Assembly: GCA_937895845.1 (NCBI GenBank)
Contig: CALBLK010000008.1
Coordinates: 27,726 to 91,725 of the forward strand
Direction of reading: 5' to 3'
Origin: an uncultured Prevotella sp.
GTDB taxonomy: Bacteria > Bacteroidota > Bacteroidia > Bacteroidales > Bacteroidaceae
DNA length: 64,000 nucleotides
The first letter of the stretch is position 1. Every line of letters starts with the position of its first letter. Position numbers and translations under genes: made by a program. Under the pieces are notes generated by a model. It did not search any database. It was not told the DNA's origin and saw only the letters and a program-made list of their open reading frames with translations. Shown piece after piece: positions 1 through 8,312 of the stretch.

Positions 1-218
1 AGCGCGTCAACAGCCTTGTCAAAGGCAACTGTGTTGAGCGTCACGCCATCGCCGACACCGCCGCAGTCAATGATGTTCACAGTGTTCTGCGCGATGGTTG
101 GCAGCTTGGGCTGCGCCACCGCCACCGGCAGGTTCGTGTAATAGTCACTGTAATTCCCTGCATTCACCGTAACTGCCATGGTTGCCAGCAGCAGTCCGAG
201 AAAAAAGATTCTTTTCAT
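1..218 (-). CDS. Glycoside hydrolase family 28 (polygalacturonase-like), 5' end only
   Basis: Only the first ~72 codons are present; the gene runs off the left edge. The product begins MKRIFFLGLLLATMAVTVNA, a typical Sec signal peptide. A segment containing NIIDCGGVGDGVTLNT and then AFDKAVDA follows. This 'D-G-VGDG-T-NT-A--KA' stretch is the hallmark first turn of the pectate-lyase/GH28 right-handed beta-helix, where polygalacturonases and related pectin hydrolases begin. The catalytic Asp residues would lie outside the window, so substrate and activity cannot be checked. The start ATG at 218 is preceded by an AT-rich leader. The family call is inferred from the N-terminal motif alone. A pectin role would fit the other plant-polysaccharide enzymes in the window. 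Confidence 0.7.
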   Translation of the reverse strand, partial: MKRIFFLGLLLATMAVTVNAGNYSDYYTNLPVAVAQPKLPTIAQNTVNIIDCGGVGDGVTLNTVAFDKAVDA

Positions 219-472
219 ATTCCGTTATTTGTTTTAGTAAAGTGATTCACAAGTAACCAGCCAAGCCTTTCACCTTAGTCCTAAAGGGTAGGTTCTAACA
301 TTATCCTTTTACGGACATGGGCAGTGGCTGGCAGTTTGTAATTTGCATTCTGGCCTCGTCACCCGCATCAAGATATCCGCCCTGGCTTCTATCAGGCCCC
401 TCCAGGGATTCCTCAGTGACATTTGAACCGCGAAGCTTGCCAGATGTGGCCTTGTGTCTTCTGCCACATCCT

Positions 473-1438
473 TCACCCTTTGATCCTCTGGTACCTTTTC
501 TGACACTCCTCCTTGTAGTCGTAGCCGAAACCGTGCCGGCAGAGTTTCACAAAGTTATAGCGCAGCGTGAACCTTATTCTTGCCCATAGCGTTGCCTTCA
601 TGTCTGAACGGTAGAGGCATGGACGCATGTTCACACAGTAGATGTCAGCAAGGGTGTCAAAGGCCGAGAAGCTCTTTGGCTTGCCACGGAAGAGCCATTC
701 TTCGGCAAAGAAGCGGTCGTCGGCCACCCGGCTCTCGTCAAAGGCGGGGAGCTTGCGGATGTAGAGCGCCCTTGCCCACCAAAAGTTCCCGGCATACAGA
801 TAGTACTGCATTGGCGGTGGCGGAAAGCGGTAACAGCCGTACACATCGAACCGCTCGCCGGCAAGCGGCCGGCACTGCGGCCCGTCAGCGGCAGCGACCC
901 TACTGCCAGACAGCAGGTTGACCGCCACCTTCCATTTGTCAAAGATGAAATATTCCATCATCATGCGCCATGCCTCGATATTGCGCTTGAAGTTGTTGAA
1001 CTTGCGGTCACCCGTAGTGAGATTTTGGTATGTGATGCCTTTGGTGTGGAAATAATACACCAGGCAGTCCTCTTCTGAGCACTTGCGGCGCAGGAAGTCC
1101 AGGGCAGGGTATTCAAACTTGCGGGAATTGCTGCTCGCTGCGACAATCTCAAGTTTCCGGTCGTCGCCCACGATGCGGTGTAGTTCCGCAATGTCCTCGT
1201 CGCGGCGGGTAATGATGCTGACATAAAGCTTGTCGGAACGGCCAAAGAGTCCGCTGTCCCTGAGATGTGCCATCTGGCTTGAAACCATCTTCTGCCAGTC
1301 TTTATCGCAGAAGATGTGGTAGACGCCGTACACGGGCAGCCGCGGTTGGGATGCAGTCTCCATCTCCCACGCAGAGAGGTCATGCTTGCTTGTCGTGCGG
1401 AACAGCGTGTCCCTGAATTTATCCGTAATCGTATACAT
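473..1438 (-). CDS. Glycosyltransferase-like protein
   Basis: A 321-residue cytosolic protein without signal peptide or membrane segment. Around residue 128 it has YYFHTKGITYQ, and near residue 217 YAGNFWWARALYIRKLP followed by an EEWLF segment. This combination (FHTKG, AGNFWWA, E-WL) recurs in uncharacterised glycosyltransferase-like proteins of Bacteroidetes surface-polysaccharide loci. I see no clear DxD motif, so catalysis and sugar donor are not established. The gene stands alone: GH28 lies downstream on the same strand after a 254-base gap, and upstream is a palindromic element. The function is inferred from family resemblance, and a non-catalytic role is possible. Confidence 0.5.
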   Translation of the reverse strand: MYTITDKFRDTLFRTTSKHDLSAWEMETASQPRLPVYGVYHIFCDKDWQKMVSSQMAHLRDSGLFGRSDKLYVSIITRRDEDIAELHRIVGDDRKLEIVAASSNSRKFEYPALDFLRRKCSEEDCLVYYFHTKGITYQNLTTGDRKFNNFKRNIEAWRMMMEYFIFDKWKVAVNLLSGSRVAAADGPQCRPLAGERFDVYGCYRFPPPPMQYYLYAGNFWWARALYIRKLPAFDESRVADDRFFAEEWLFRGKPKSFSAFDTLADIYCVNMRPCLYRSDMKATLWARIRFTLRYNFVKLCRHGFGYDYKEECQKRYQRIKG

Positions 1439-1458
1439 TACCTGTCTGAGGGAATTAG

Positions 1459-1661
1459 TTTAACCCAAATCAGTCATTAGATTTCCCGGGGTGCTGCCTG
1501 TTTCGTGCATCCTGCTGCCGGCAGCGGTGAAACCATAGCGGGCTATGGCGGGGTTCTGCCCGCAGCAAGATGCCGGAACAAACAGTGACAGGGGGCGTAA
1601 AGACTGGAAAAATCTCATGTAAATGCCTATTCCAAGCCAATGACCGATTTGGGGTTAGGTT
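1459..1661. repeat. ~200-bp imperfect palindrome, MITE-like candidate
   Basis: This is the only feature in the 361-base gap 1439-1799. The outer arms are AACCCAAATCAGTCATT (1462-1478) and its near-complement AATGACCGATTTGGGGTT (1639-1656). Inside, GCATCCTGCTGCCGGCAG (1507-1524) pairs with CTGCCCGCAGCAAGATGC (1556-1573) with two mismatches. The centre is CCATAGC-GG-GCTATGG (1533-1548), a perfect palindrome. The right arm carries about 25 extra bases between the outer and inner repeats. A single copy of the outer-arm motif recurs at 27604-27617. There is no transposase and no obvious target duplication, so the mobile-element reading is inference; a structured RNA or terminator-like element is an alternative. 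Confidence 0.6.
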
Positions 1662-1799
1662 GAACCTTGATTCCGCAACACTGTAACTGAATCTTTTTAC
1701 AAACACCTGAGCAACAAAATTTGATCAGAATCTTGCCACGCCAGAAGATTCACTTGGCTTAGCGTTGCGATAAAAGTCAAACAAGCCATCATGCCAGTC

Positions 1800-3593
1800 T
1801 TACAGATTGACCACCTTGACCGTCTTGTCGCGGCCCTTGACAATGTAGATGCCCTTGGGCATGGTGCCCAGCCCACGGTAACTCTTGATGGCAGCCACCT
1901 TGCGGCCTGCCTCGTCGTAGACAGTGACAGGCATGCCGTCGAGCCCGCTGCACGCACCACCCGCAGCCACACCGCTGATGCCAGCGGCAGCACTTCCGCC
2001 GCAGAAGTCAAACGAGGCCAGCCCCTTGCTGTCAACGGCAATCTTGGTGATGGGCTTGCCCATGAGCCGCTTCCCCTTCTTGTTTAAGTTGTACACCTCG
2101 GCCTTTGGAGACGAAGTGTCTGTGAGCGAGTCGCGCCTGGAGTAGGGATAGGGCGTGTACATGCTGCTTGTCCACCGGTTGTTGGCCGGGAAATAGACGA
2201 TGCCCAGGTCGCTGCGGTCATTGTTCACCGTATTGTAGAACCACTTTTTCTCGTTATAGTTCACCCTCGAGATCATCACGCCCTTGCCGGGAATTTCGCG
2301 GTCCCAGCCTGTCTTCTGCCTGTTCTCAATCAGGAAATACTCGTCCACCGAGGCGTCATCGCACTCGTTGGTAACCTGGTAGGTCTCACCCTTGTCCGAC
2401 AGAGACCTCATTCCTGTCACTGTCACCGGCTCTTTCAGCTCGACAGGTGTCTGCCATCCGCAGGCCTTGCGTTCGTAGGCCGTGTAGTTGGGCGGGCAGA
2501 AGCCACTTCCGTTGTCCCATCCGGCCGACATCAGGTCATAACTGCCCAGCATATCCAATCCGCCGCTGTAACTGGTGTCATAGACATCGGGCAGTCCCAG
2601 GCAGTGCGAGAACTCGTGGCAGAACGTGCCCAGCCCCGTAAGCGGGTTGCTGTAGGAATTTCTCTCCAGCCCTTCAAGCTCGCTGCCAATGGCATAAGTG
2701 TTCACTGTCACGCCGTCGAGCTTCAAGCCGTTGCGATAGCCGGCGTAAGCCGACAGCTGGTACTCATGCGGCCAGAGCAGCCTTGAATCGGCTCCGCTGA
2801 CCGCCTCGCCGCATCCGGCGTAGAGGATGAACACCTGGTCAACGTAGCCATCGCCATCCCAGTCGTAGTCACGGAAGTCCACCGAGTCGACCACCGCCTT
2901 GCAGGCCTCGGCCACCAGTTCACCGGCATTGATGTCAATGTCGCCGTCAGCACTGTTCTTGCCATAGTAGTAGTGGCTCTTGGGCATGGCCACCGGCCCT
3001 ACGAGGTCGAACGTCAGGTTGAACATGCCGTTGCTCTGCTCCAGGAAATAGTCGTGCACGGAGCCATTGGCATTGTAGTCGCTGTAGCCCTCCTTGTTGA
3101 GGATGTCGCCCCACACCTGCCTTGCATTGTCCATGCTGAAGTCCTTGTCGGTGAATTTGGCCATAATCACCAGTCCGCGCCTGGGCTTCCCGTCGCTGAC
3201 CGACTTCTTGGCCGCTGCCGGGCCTTGCAGCATCGCCTGCCGCCTGGCACTGCGGCGGTCCACGGCCGACTGTCTGAGCTGTGAGATGTCGCCCTGCGCG
3301 GCAACGCACCGGCGTTCGCCGGCTGTGCGGCTGCCGGCCTCATGGGCCAGTATGCCGGTGGAAGTAAGTGCAAAGCCCATGGTGTTGGCATAGTGATAGT
3401 CGCCGTTGTCCATGCGCACCAGCTTCACGTTGTCCTCGGTCATGTAGAAATGGAAACGCTCGTCACCGCAGAGCGTCACGCGCAGCGAAGTGCCGTCCGA
3501 CTGCGTCACCGTGCGCCACTCGCTCTTGGCTGGTCTTGCCGAGACCGCCGTGGCGAGACCGAGAGCCAGTAAAAAGAAAGAAAACCTTTTCAT
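1800..3593 (-). CDS. Secreted M6 family metalloprotease with T9SS-type tail
   Basis: A 597-residue secreted zinc protease. It has a signal peptide (residues 1-19, cleaving after SARPA), a propeptide-like region to about residue 135, and the M6 (immune inhibitor A-like) catalytic domain. The zinc-binding HEFSH sits at residues 326-330 within GTFCHEFSHCLGLPDVYD, followed by the met-turn-like LMSAGW. An acidic DYDWDGDGYVDQ stretch near residue 242 looks calcium-binding. The last ~45 residues (PVTVYDEAGRKVAA, ending in KTVKVVNL) resemble the type A sorting domain of type IX secretion, implying export and surface anchoring or release. The substrate is unknown. The gap to the upstream fumarase gene is 80 bases, so co-transcription is possible but not shown. 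Confidence 0.88.
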   Translation of the reverse strand: MKRFSFFLLALGLATAVSARPAKSEWRTVTQSDGTSLRVTLCGDERFHFYMTEDNVKLVRMDNGDYHYANTMGFALTSTGILAHEAGSRTAGERRCVAAQGDISQLRQSAVDRRSARRQAMLQGPAAAKKSVSDGKPRRGLVIMAKFTDKDFSMDNARQVWGDILNKEGYSDYNANGSVHDYFLEQSNGMFNLTFDLVGPVAMPKSHYYYGKNSADGDIDINAGELVAEACKAVVDSVDFRDYDWDGDGYVDQVFILYAGCGEAVSGADSRLLWPHEYQLSAYAGYRNGLKLDGVTVNTYAIGSELEGLERNSYSNPLTGLGTFCHEFSHCLGLPDVYDTSYSGGLDMLGSYDLMSAGWDNGSGFCPPNYTAYERKACGWQTPVELKEPVTVTGMRSLSDKGETYQVTNECDDASVDEYFLIENRQKTGWDREIPGKGVMISRVNYNEKKWFYNTVNNDRSDLGIVYFPANNRWTSSMYTPYPYSRRDSLTDTSSPKAEVYNLNKKGKRLMGKPITKIAVDSKGLASFDFCGGSAAAGISGVAAGGACSGLDGMPVTVYDEAGRKVAAIKSYRGLGTMPKGIYIVKGRDKTVKVVNL

Positions 3594-3673
3594 CTGTTCA
3601 TTTTGTTGGTCAACAGTCTGGCTGGCGCCCGGCAGCTGTCCCGGCCACCAGCCAGCCGCTGATGTCTGTCCGT

Positions 3674-5302
3674 CTATCCGAGGAACTTCTGGAAGAAGTC
3701 ATTGCCCTTGTCGTCAACAAGGATAAAGGCAGGGAAGTTCTGCACCTCAATCTTCCAGATGGCCTCCATGCCCAGCTCGGGATACTCCACGCACTCTATG
3801 CTCTTGATGCTGTTCATCGAGAGCACGGCTGCCGGTCCGCCGATGCTGCCCAGGTAGAAGCCGCCATGCTTCTTGCAGGCGTCGGTCACCGCCTTTGTGC
3901 GGTTGCCCTTGGCAATCATGACCATCGACCCTCCGTGGTCTTGGAACTCGTCCACATAGGGGTCCATGCGGTTGGCCGTTGTAGGCCCCATCGAACCGCA
4001 GGGCATCCCCGCGGGCGTCTTTGCCGGCCCGGCGTAGAGCACGGGGTGGTCCTTGAAATATTCGGGCAGGTCCTCTCCGGCGTCCAGCCGCGCCTTCAGC
4101 TTGGCGTGCGCGATGTCGCGTGCCACGATGATGGTGCCGTTCAGGCTCAGGCGCGTGGACACCGGGTACTGCGTGAGCACCTTGCAGATGTCAGCCATCG
4201 GCTGGTTGAGGTCAACCCTCACCGCATTGCCTTCGCCGGCATGGCGCATAGCCTCGGGTATCAGTTCTCCGGGGTTGTCGTCAAGCTTTTCGATCCAGAT
4301 GCCGTCACGGTTTATCTTGGCCTTGATGTTGCGGTCGGCCGAGCAGCTCACCCCCAGTCCGATGGGGCAGCTGGCGCCATGGCGCGGCAGCCGCACCACG
4401 CGCACGTCGTGGGCGAAGTACTTGCCGCCAAACTGCGCGCCAAGCCCAATCTTGTACGCCTCGTCAAGCAACTGTTTCTCCAGTTCCATGTCGCGGAAGG
4501 CGCGTCCGGTCTCGTCGCCCGTGGTGGGTAGGCTGTCGTAATAGTGGGTCGAGGCCAGCTTCACGGTGAGCAGGTTCTTCTCGGCCGACGTGCCGCCAAT
4601 GACAAAGGCGATGTGGTAGGGCGGGCATGCGGCCGTTCCGAGCGACTTCATCTTCTCCACGAGGAAAGGCACCAGCGTGCCCGGGTTCTGGATGCGCGCC
4701 TTGGTCTCCTGGTAGAAGTAGGTCTTGTTGGCCGAGCCGCCGCCTTTCACCACGCAGAGGAAGCGGTACTCGTCGCCCTCGGTGGCCTCGATGTCGATCT
4801 GAGCCGGCAGGTTGCACCGCGTGTTCACCTCGTCATACATGGTGAGCGGCGCGTTCTGCGAGTAGCGCAGGTTCTCTTCGGTGTAGGTTTTGTAGACACC
4901 CTTCGACAGCGCCTCCTCGTCACAGAAGCCCGTCCACACCTGCTGTCCTTTCTCGCCGTGGATGATGGCCGTTCCCGTGTCCTGGCAGAAGGGCAGCTTG
5001 CCCTTGCAGGCCACCTCGGCGTTGCGCAGGAAGGTGAGCGCCACATACTTGTCGTTGTCGCTGGCCTCGGGGTCGCTGAGAATCTTGGCCACCTGCTCGT
5101 TGTGTGCGCGGCGCAGCAGGAAGTTCACGTCACGGAAAGCCTGGTTGGACAACATGGTCAGCGCCTCGGGAGCGACCTTGAGGATGGGCTTGCCCTCGAA
5201 CTCGCCCACGCTTACGCCGTCCTTGGAAAGCAGGTAGTACTCTGTGTCGTCCTTGCCCAGCTGGAACATCGGGGCATACTTGAATTCTGGTGTTGTTGCC
5301 AT
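3674..5302 (-). CDS. fumA: Fumarate hydratase, class I (iron-sulfur)
   Basis: The 542-residue product matches the oxygen-sensitive, [4Fe-4S]-dependent class I fumarases in length and layout. The N-terminal catalytic half has the cluster region LPFCQDTGTAII near residue 105 and GGGSANKTYFYQ. The C-terminal half has MPCGSMGPTTANRMDPYVDEF and a GGFYLGSIGGPAA segment. It interconverts fumarate and malate in the reductive/oxidative TCA branch used by anaerobic Bacteroidetes to make succinate. No signal peptide is present, so it is cytosolic. The ATG at 5302 gives the usual MATTPEFKYAPMFQLGKDDTEYY-type start (written here only in part: MATTPEFKYAP). It lies 46 bases downstream of the M16 peptidase gene and may be read from the same transcript. 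Confidence 0.95.
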   Translation of the reverse strand: MATTPEFKYAPMFQLGKDDTEYYLLSKDGVSVGEFEGKPILKVAPEALTMLSNQAFRDVNFLLRRAHNEQVAKILSDPEASDNDKYVALTFLRNAEVACKGKLPFCQDTGTAIIHGEKGQQVWTGFCDEEALSKGVYKTYTEENLRYSQNAPLTMYDEVNTRCNLPAQIDIEATEGDEYRFLCVVKGGGSANKTYFYQETKARIQNPGTLVPFLVEKMKSLGTAACPPYHIAFVIGGTSAEKNLLTVKLASTHYYDSLPTTGDETGRAFRDMELEKQLLDEAYKIGLGAQFGGKYFAHDVRVVRLPRHGASCPIGLGVSCSADRNIKAKINRDGIWIEKLDDNPGELIPEAMRHAGEGNAVRVDLNQPMADICKVLTQYPVSTRLSLNGTIIVARDIAHAKLKARLDAGEDLPEYFKDHPVLYAGPAKTPAGMPCGSMGPTTANRMDPYVDEFQDHGGSMVMIAKGNRTKAVTDACKKHGGFYLGSIGGPAAVLSMNSIKSIECVEYPELGMEAIWKIEVQNFPAFILVDDKGNDFFQKFLG

Positions 5303-5348
5303 AATGTGTTACTGATATTTTTTGAATTACAATTCGTCTTAAAACTGC

Positions 5349-8261
5349 TTAGTAGCCGAAAATCTCTTCGCGTGTGAGGCGTTTCACCGGTCCGACCTTC
5401 TCCAGTGCCTTCATGTCAAGCTGCTTCTCGTCGCCGAGGATGAGCGTGCGCAGCGGCTTGTGGGCCATGTTGCGCTGCTCAAAGTCAACGATGTCCTTCA
5501 GCGTTACCGAGGGCAGGCTGTTGTAGATGCGCTCGTACAGGTCGCAGTCAAGTCCGCGGCGGCGCGCGTTGAGATAGCTGTAAAGCACAGACGCGCGCGT
5601 GACGCGCCGGCTCGCCAGTGTCTTGCGCAGGCCGTCCTTGGCCACATCGAATGCCGCCTGCGACTGTGGCACGGTGTCGAGGATGGCGTCAAATGTAGTC
5701 ACGCAGTCCATCAGCTTGTCGTTCTGGCTGATGATAAAGGTGTAGAACATCTCGGGGTCGCCCTTTTTCCGCGGGCTTGCATAGTTGGCGCTGGCCGAAT
5801 AGGCGAGTGCGCGCGCCTCGCGCAGTTCCTGGAAGGTGACCGAGTTCATCGACCCGCCATAGTATTCGTTGAACAGTGCCTGCACGGGAGCCTCGCCGGC
5901 GTTCCATTTGCGGTTCTCGTTGTGGTAGCGCATCATATAGATGTTCTTGGCGTCATAGGGTGCTATCCACACCTCGCTTGCCGGGGTTTCGGCCATGGTG
6001 TAGGGCTTTCCCTGCGGCACGGCGGCCAGCCGTTTGGGTGTCTTGTGCAGCTTGCCGAGCAATTTGGCAATCTCCTTCTCCGTATAGGGGCCGAAGTAAA
6101 GTACCTCGTGCTGCAGCGTGTTCAGCTTTCCGAACATGTCGGGCAGCGTCTGCGGGGCGGCAGCTGCCATCTCCTCGTTGGTCCAGGTGTTGGTCTGCGC
6201 GTTGTAGGGGCCATAGATGCCATAGGTTTGCAGCGCGCTGAAATTGGCGTTCTGGTCGGTCTTTTCGTCCTCGCGGCTCTTCTTGGTCAGCTCCACAAAC
6301 TGGCTGTACGACTTGGTGTCGGCCTTGGCGTTCTTCAGGAAGTCCTCCAGCAGTGCCAGAGCCTTTGGCAGGTTCTCGTTCAGTCCGCTCAGTGTCACGT
6401 ACAGGTTGTCACCCGTTACGCGCAGACTGTAGTCACAGGCCAGCCTGTAGAATTCCTGCTTGATTTGCGCCGAGGTTTTCTTGTCGGTGCCAATATAATA
6501 AAGGTACGCGCGCGCGAGGTCCAGTCCTTTCACGTCTTCCGTTCCGAAGTCATAGTAGAAAGTGAGTTCGAACAGTCCGTCGTCGGTGTTCTGCTTGTAG
6601 AGCAGGGGCAGGTTCTTGGCGGCCGTCACCTTCATGTCTCTCTTGAAGTCAACAAAGCGGGGCTGTATGTCGTCCATCTTCTCGGCCATGAAGCGGTCGA
6701 GCCACTGGCTTGACAGGTCGCGGTTGGCCGCGATGGGAGTGATAGCCGGCTTCTCAATCTTGTAGTCGTCCACGTCCTTGCCCTGCTTTTTGTACACACA
6801 GCAGTAGTTGTTGCCAAAGTGCCGGTTGGCAAAGTCCACGATTTCGGCCTTGGTGATGCCGGCGATGCGGCTGAGCTTGCCCACCTCGGTGCTCCACGGG
6901 CAGTCCATCAGATAGGCGTCGGCCATGGCCGACGCACGGCTGTCGTTGTCCAGCAGCGACTTGAAGTGGCTCAGTTTCATGTTGCTCACCACCGATGGCA
7001 GCAGGTCGTCCGAGAAGTCGCCGCGCTTCAGCTTGTCCACCACACCGATGATGAGCGAGCGCAGCTCTTCCAGTTTCTGGTTGTTGGCCGGCACGCCAAG
7101 AATCACGAAACCGGTGTAATCGTGCATGCCCATGTTGAAACACATGACAGCCTGCGCCTTCATCTGCTGCTCCAGCTCCAGCTCCATCAGTCCGGCCTTG
7201 CCGTTGGCCAGCATCTTCGAGATGACCTCGAGGGTGTCGTTCTGCAGGTCGGCCGCTCCCTTGAAGCGCCAGCCGAGTGCCAGCTGCTCGGCCTCCTGCC
7301 CCCACACGGTGGTGTCTCTCACCGCTGTCTGCGGCTTGATGGCCGGGTATTCGGGGCGTTTCAGACTGGCATTGGGCTTCATCTGCCCGAAGTAGCGGTC
7401 AATGAGCGCGATGGTTTGGTCGGGGTCGAAGTCACCGGCCATGCAGATGGCCATGTTGTTGGGCACATAGTAACGCTTGAAATAGTTTTTGATGTTTGTA
7501 ATCGAGGGGTTCTTCAGGTGCTCGGGCAGACCGATGGTGGTCTGCGTGCCGTATGGGTGGCCGGGGAAGCACATCTTGAATATTGCGTTGGTGAACTTCT
7601 CGTTGTCCCTGGCCGAGTACAGGTTGTACTCCTCGTAGACGGCCTCAAGCTCGGTGTGGAAGCCGCGTATCACCATGTTCTGGAACCGCTCGGCCTCCAC
7701 CTGCAGCCATTTCTCCACGGCGTTCGAGGGGATGTTCTCCACATACACCGTCTGGTCGTTGCTGGTATAGGCGTTGGTGCCCTGCGCGCCGATGCTGTTC
7801 ATCATCTTGTCGTACTCGTTGGGAATGTTGTAGCGTGCGGCCAGCTGCGACAGACTGTCAATCTCGCGGTAGCAAGCCTTGCGCGCCTCCTTGTCGGTGA
7901 GCGTGCGGTAAGTCTCATACTTGGCCTCGATGGCGTCGAGCAGCGGTTTCTCCTTGTCATAGTCGGTGGTGCCGAAGCGGGTCGACCCCTTGAACATCAG
8001 GTGTTCCAGGTAGTGTGACAGTCCGGTGGTCTCGGCCGGGTCGTTGCGGCTGCCGGTCTTCACCGCGATATAGGTCTGGATGCGCGGCTTTTCCCTGTTC
8101 ACCGAGAGATAGACTTTCAGCCCGTTGTCAAGCGTGTAGATACGCGCCTTCATCGGGTCGCCCTTCACACTCTCGTAGCTGTAGCTCTTGCCTTGTGCGG
8201 CCACGGTCAGAGCCAGTGCCGCAGCCAGAACTGCCATTTTCTTCGTTGTCTTGAATATCAT
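5349..8261 (-). CDS. Insulinase-like M16 family zinc peptidase, two-halves type
   Basis: A 970-residue protein with a signal peptide (MAVLAAALALTVAAQGK), so probably periplasmic. The N-terminal M16 domain holds the inverted zinc motif HYLEH at residues 83-87 and a downstream glutamate-rich segment LEAVYEEYN expected to supply the third ligand. A second M16-like domain starts near residue 550 and lacks an HxxEH, which is the usual active/inactive pairing in pitrilysin-type enzymes. It probably degrades peptides; its substrate is not evident. The gene is flanked closely by fumarase (46 bases downstream) and the DUF4954 gene (51 bases upstream of this gene's start), all in one direction, with no transporter or partner peptidase nearby. 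Confidence 0.9.
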   Translation of the reverse strand: MIFKTTKKMAVLAAALALTVAAQGKSYSYESVKGDPMKARIYTLDNGLKVYLSVNREKPRIQTYIAVKTGSRNDPAETTGLSHYLEHLMFKGSTRFGTTDYDKEKPLLDAIEAKYETYRTLTDKEARKACYREIDSLSQLAARYNIPNEYDKMMNSIGAQGTNAYTSNDQTVYVENIPSNAVEKWLQVEAERFQNMVIRGFHTELEAVYEEYNLYSARDNEKFTNAIFKMCFPGHPYGTQTTIGLPEHLKNPSITNIKNYFKRYYVPNNMAICMAGDFDPDQTIALIDRYFGQMKPNASLKRPEYPAIKPQTAVRDTTVWGQEAEQLALGWRFKGAADLQNDTLEVISKMLANGKAGLMELELEQQMKAQAVMCFNMGMHDYTGFVILGVPANNQKLEELRSLIIGVVDKLKRGDFSDDLLPSVVSNMKLSHFKSLLDNDSRASAMADAYLMDCPWSTEVGKLSRIAGITKAEIVDFANRHFGNNYCCVYKKQGKDVDDYKIEKPAITPIAANRDLSSQWLDRFMAEKMDDIQPRFVDFKRDMKVTAAKNLPLLYKQNTDDGLFELTFYYDFGTEDVKGLDLARAYLYYIGTDKKTSAQIKQEFYRLACDYSLRVTGDNLYVTLSGLNENLPKALALLEDFLKNAKADTKSYSQFVELTKKSREDEKTDQNANFSALQTYGIYGPYNAQTNTWTNEEMAAAAPQTLPDMFGKLNTLQHEVLYFGPYTEKEIAKLLGKLHKTPKRLAAVPQGKPYTMAETPASEVWIAPYDAKNIYMMRYHNENRKWNAGEAPVQALFNEYYGGSMNSVTFQELREARALAYSASANYASPRKKGDPEMFYTFIISQNDKLMDCVTTFDAILDTVPQSQAAFDVAKDGLRKTLASRRVTRASVLYSYLNARRRGLDCDLYERIYNSLPSVTLKDIVDFEQRNMAHKPLRTLILGDEKQLDMKALEKVGPVKRLTREEIFGY

Positions 8262-8312
8262 ATTGCTTGTGTTTAAAGGTCCTTGCTTGTGTCCACAGGC
8301 TCTTGCCTGCGC

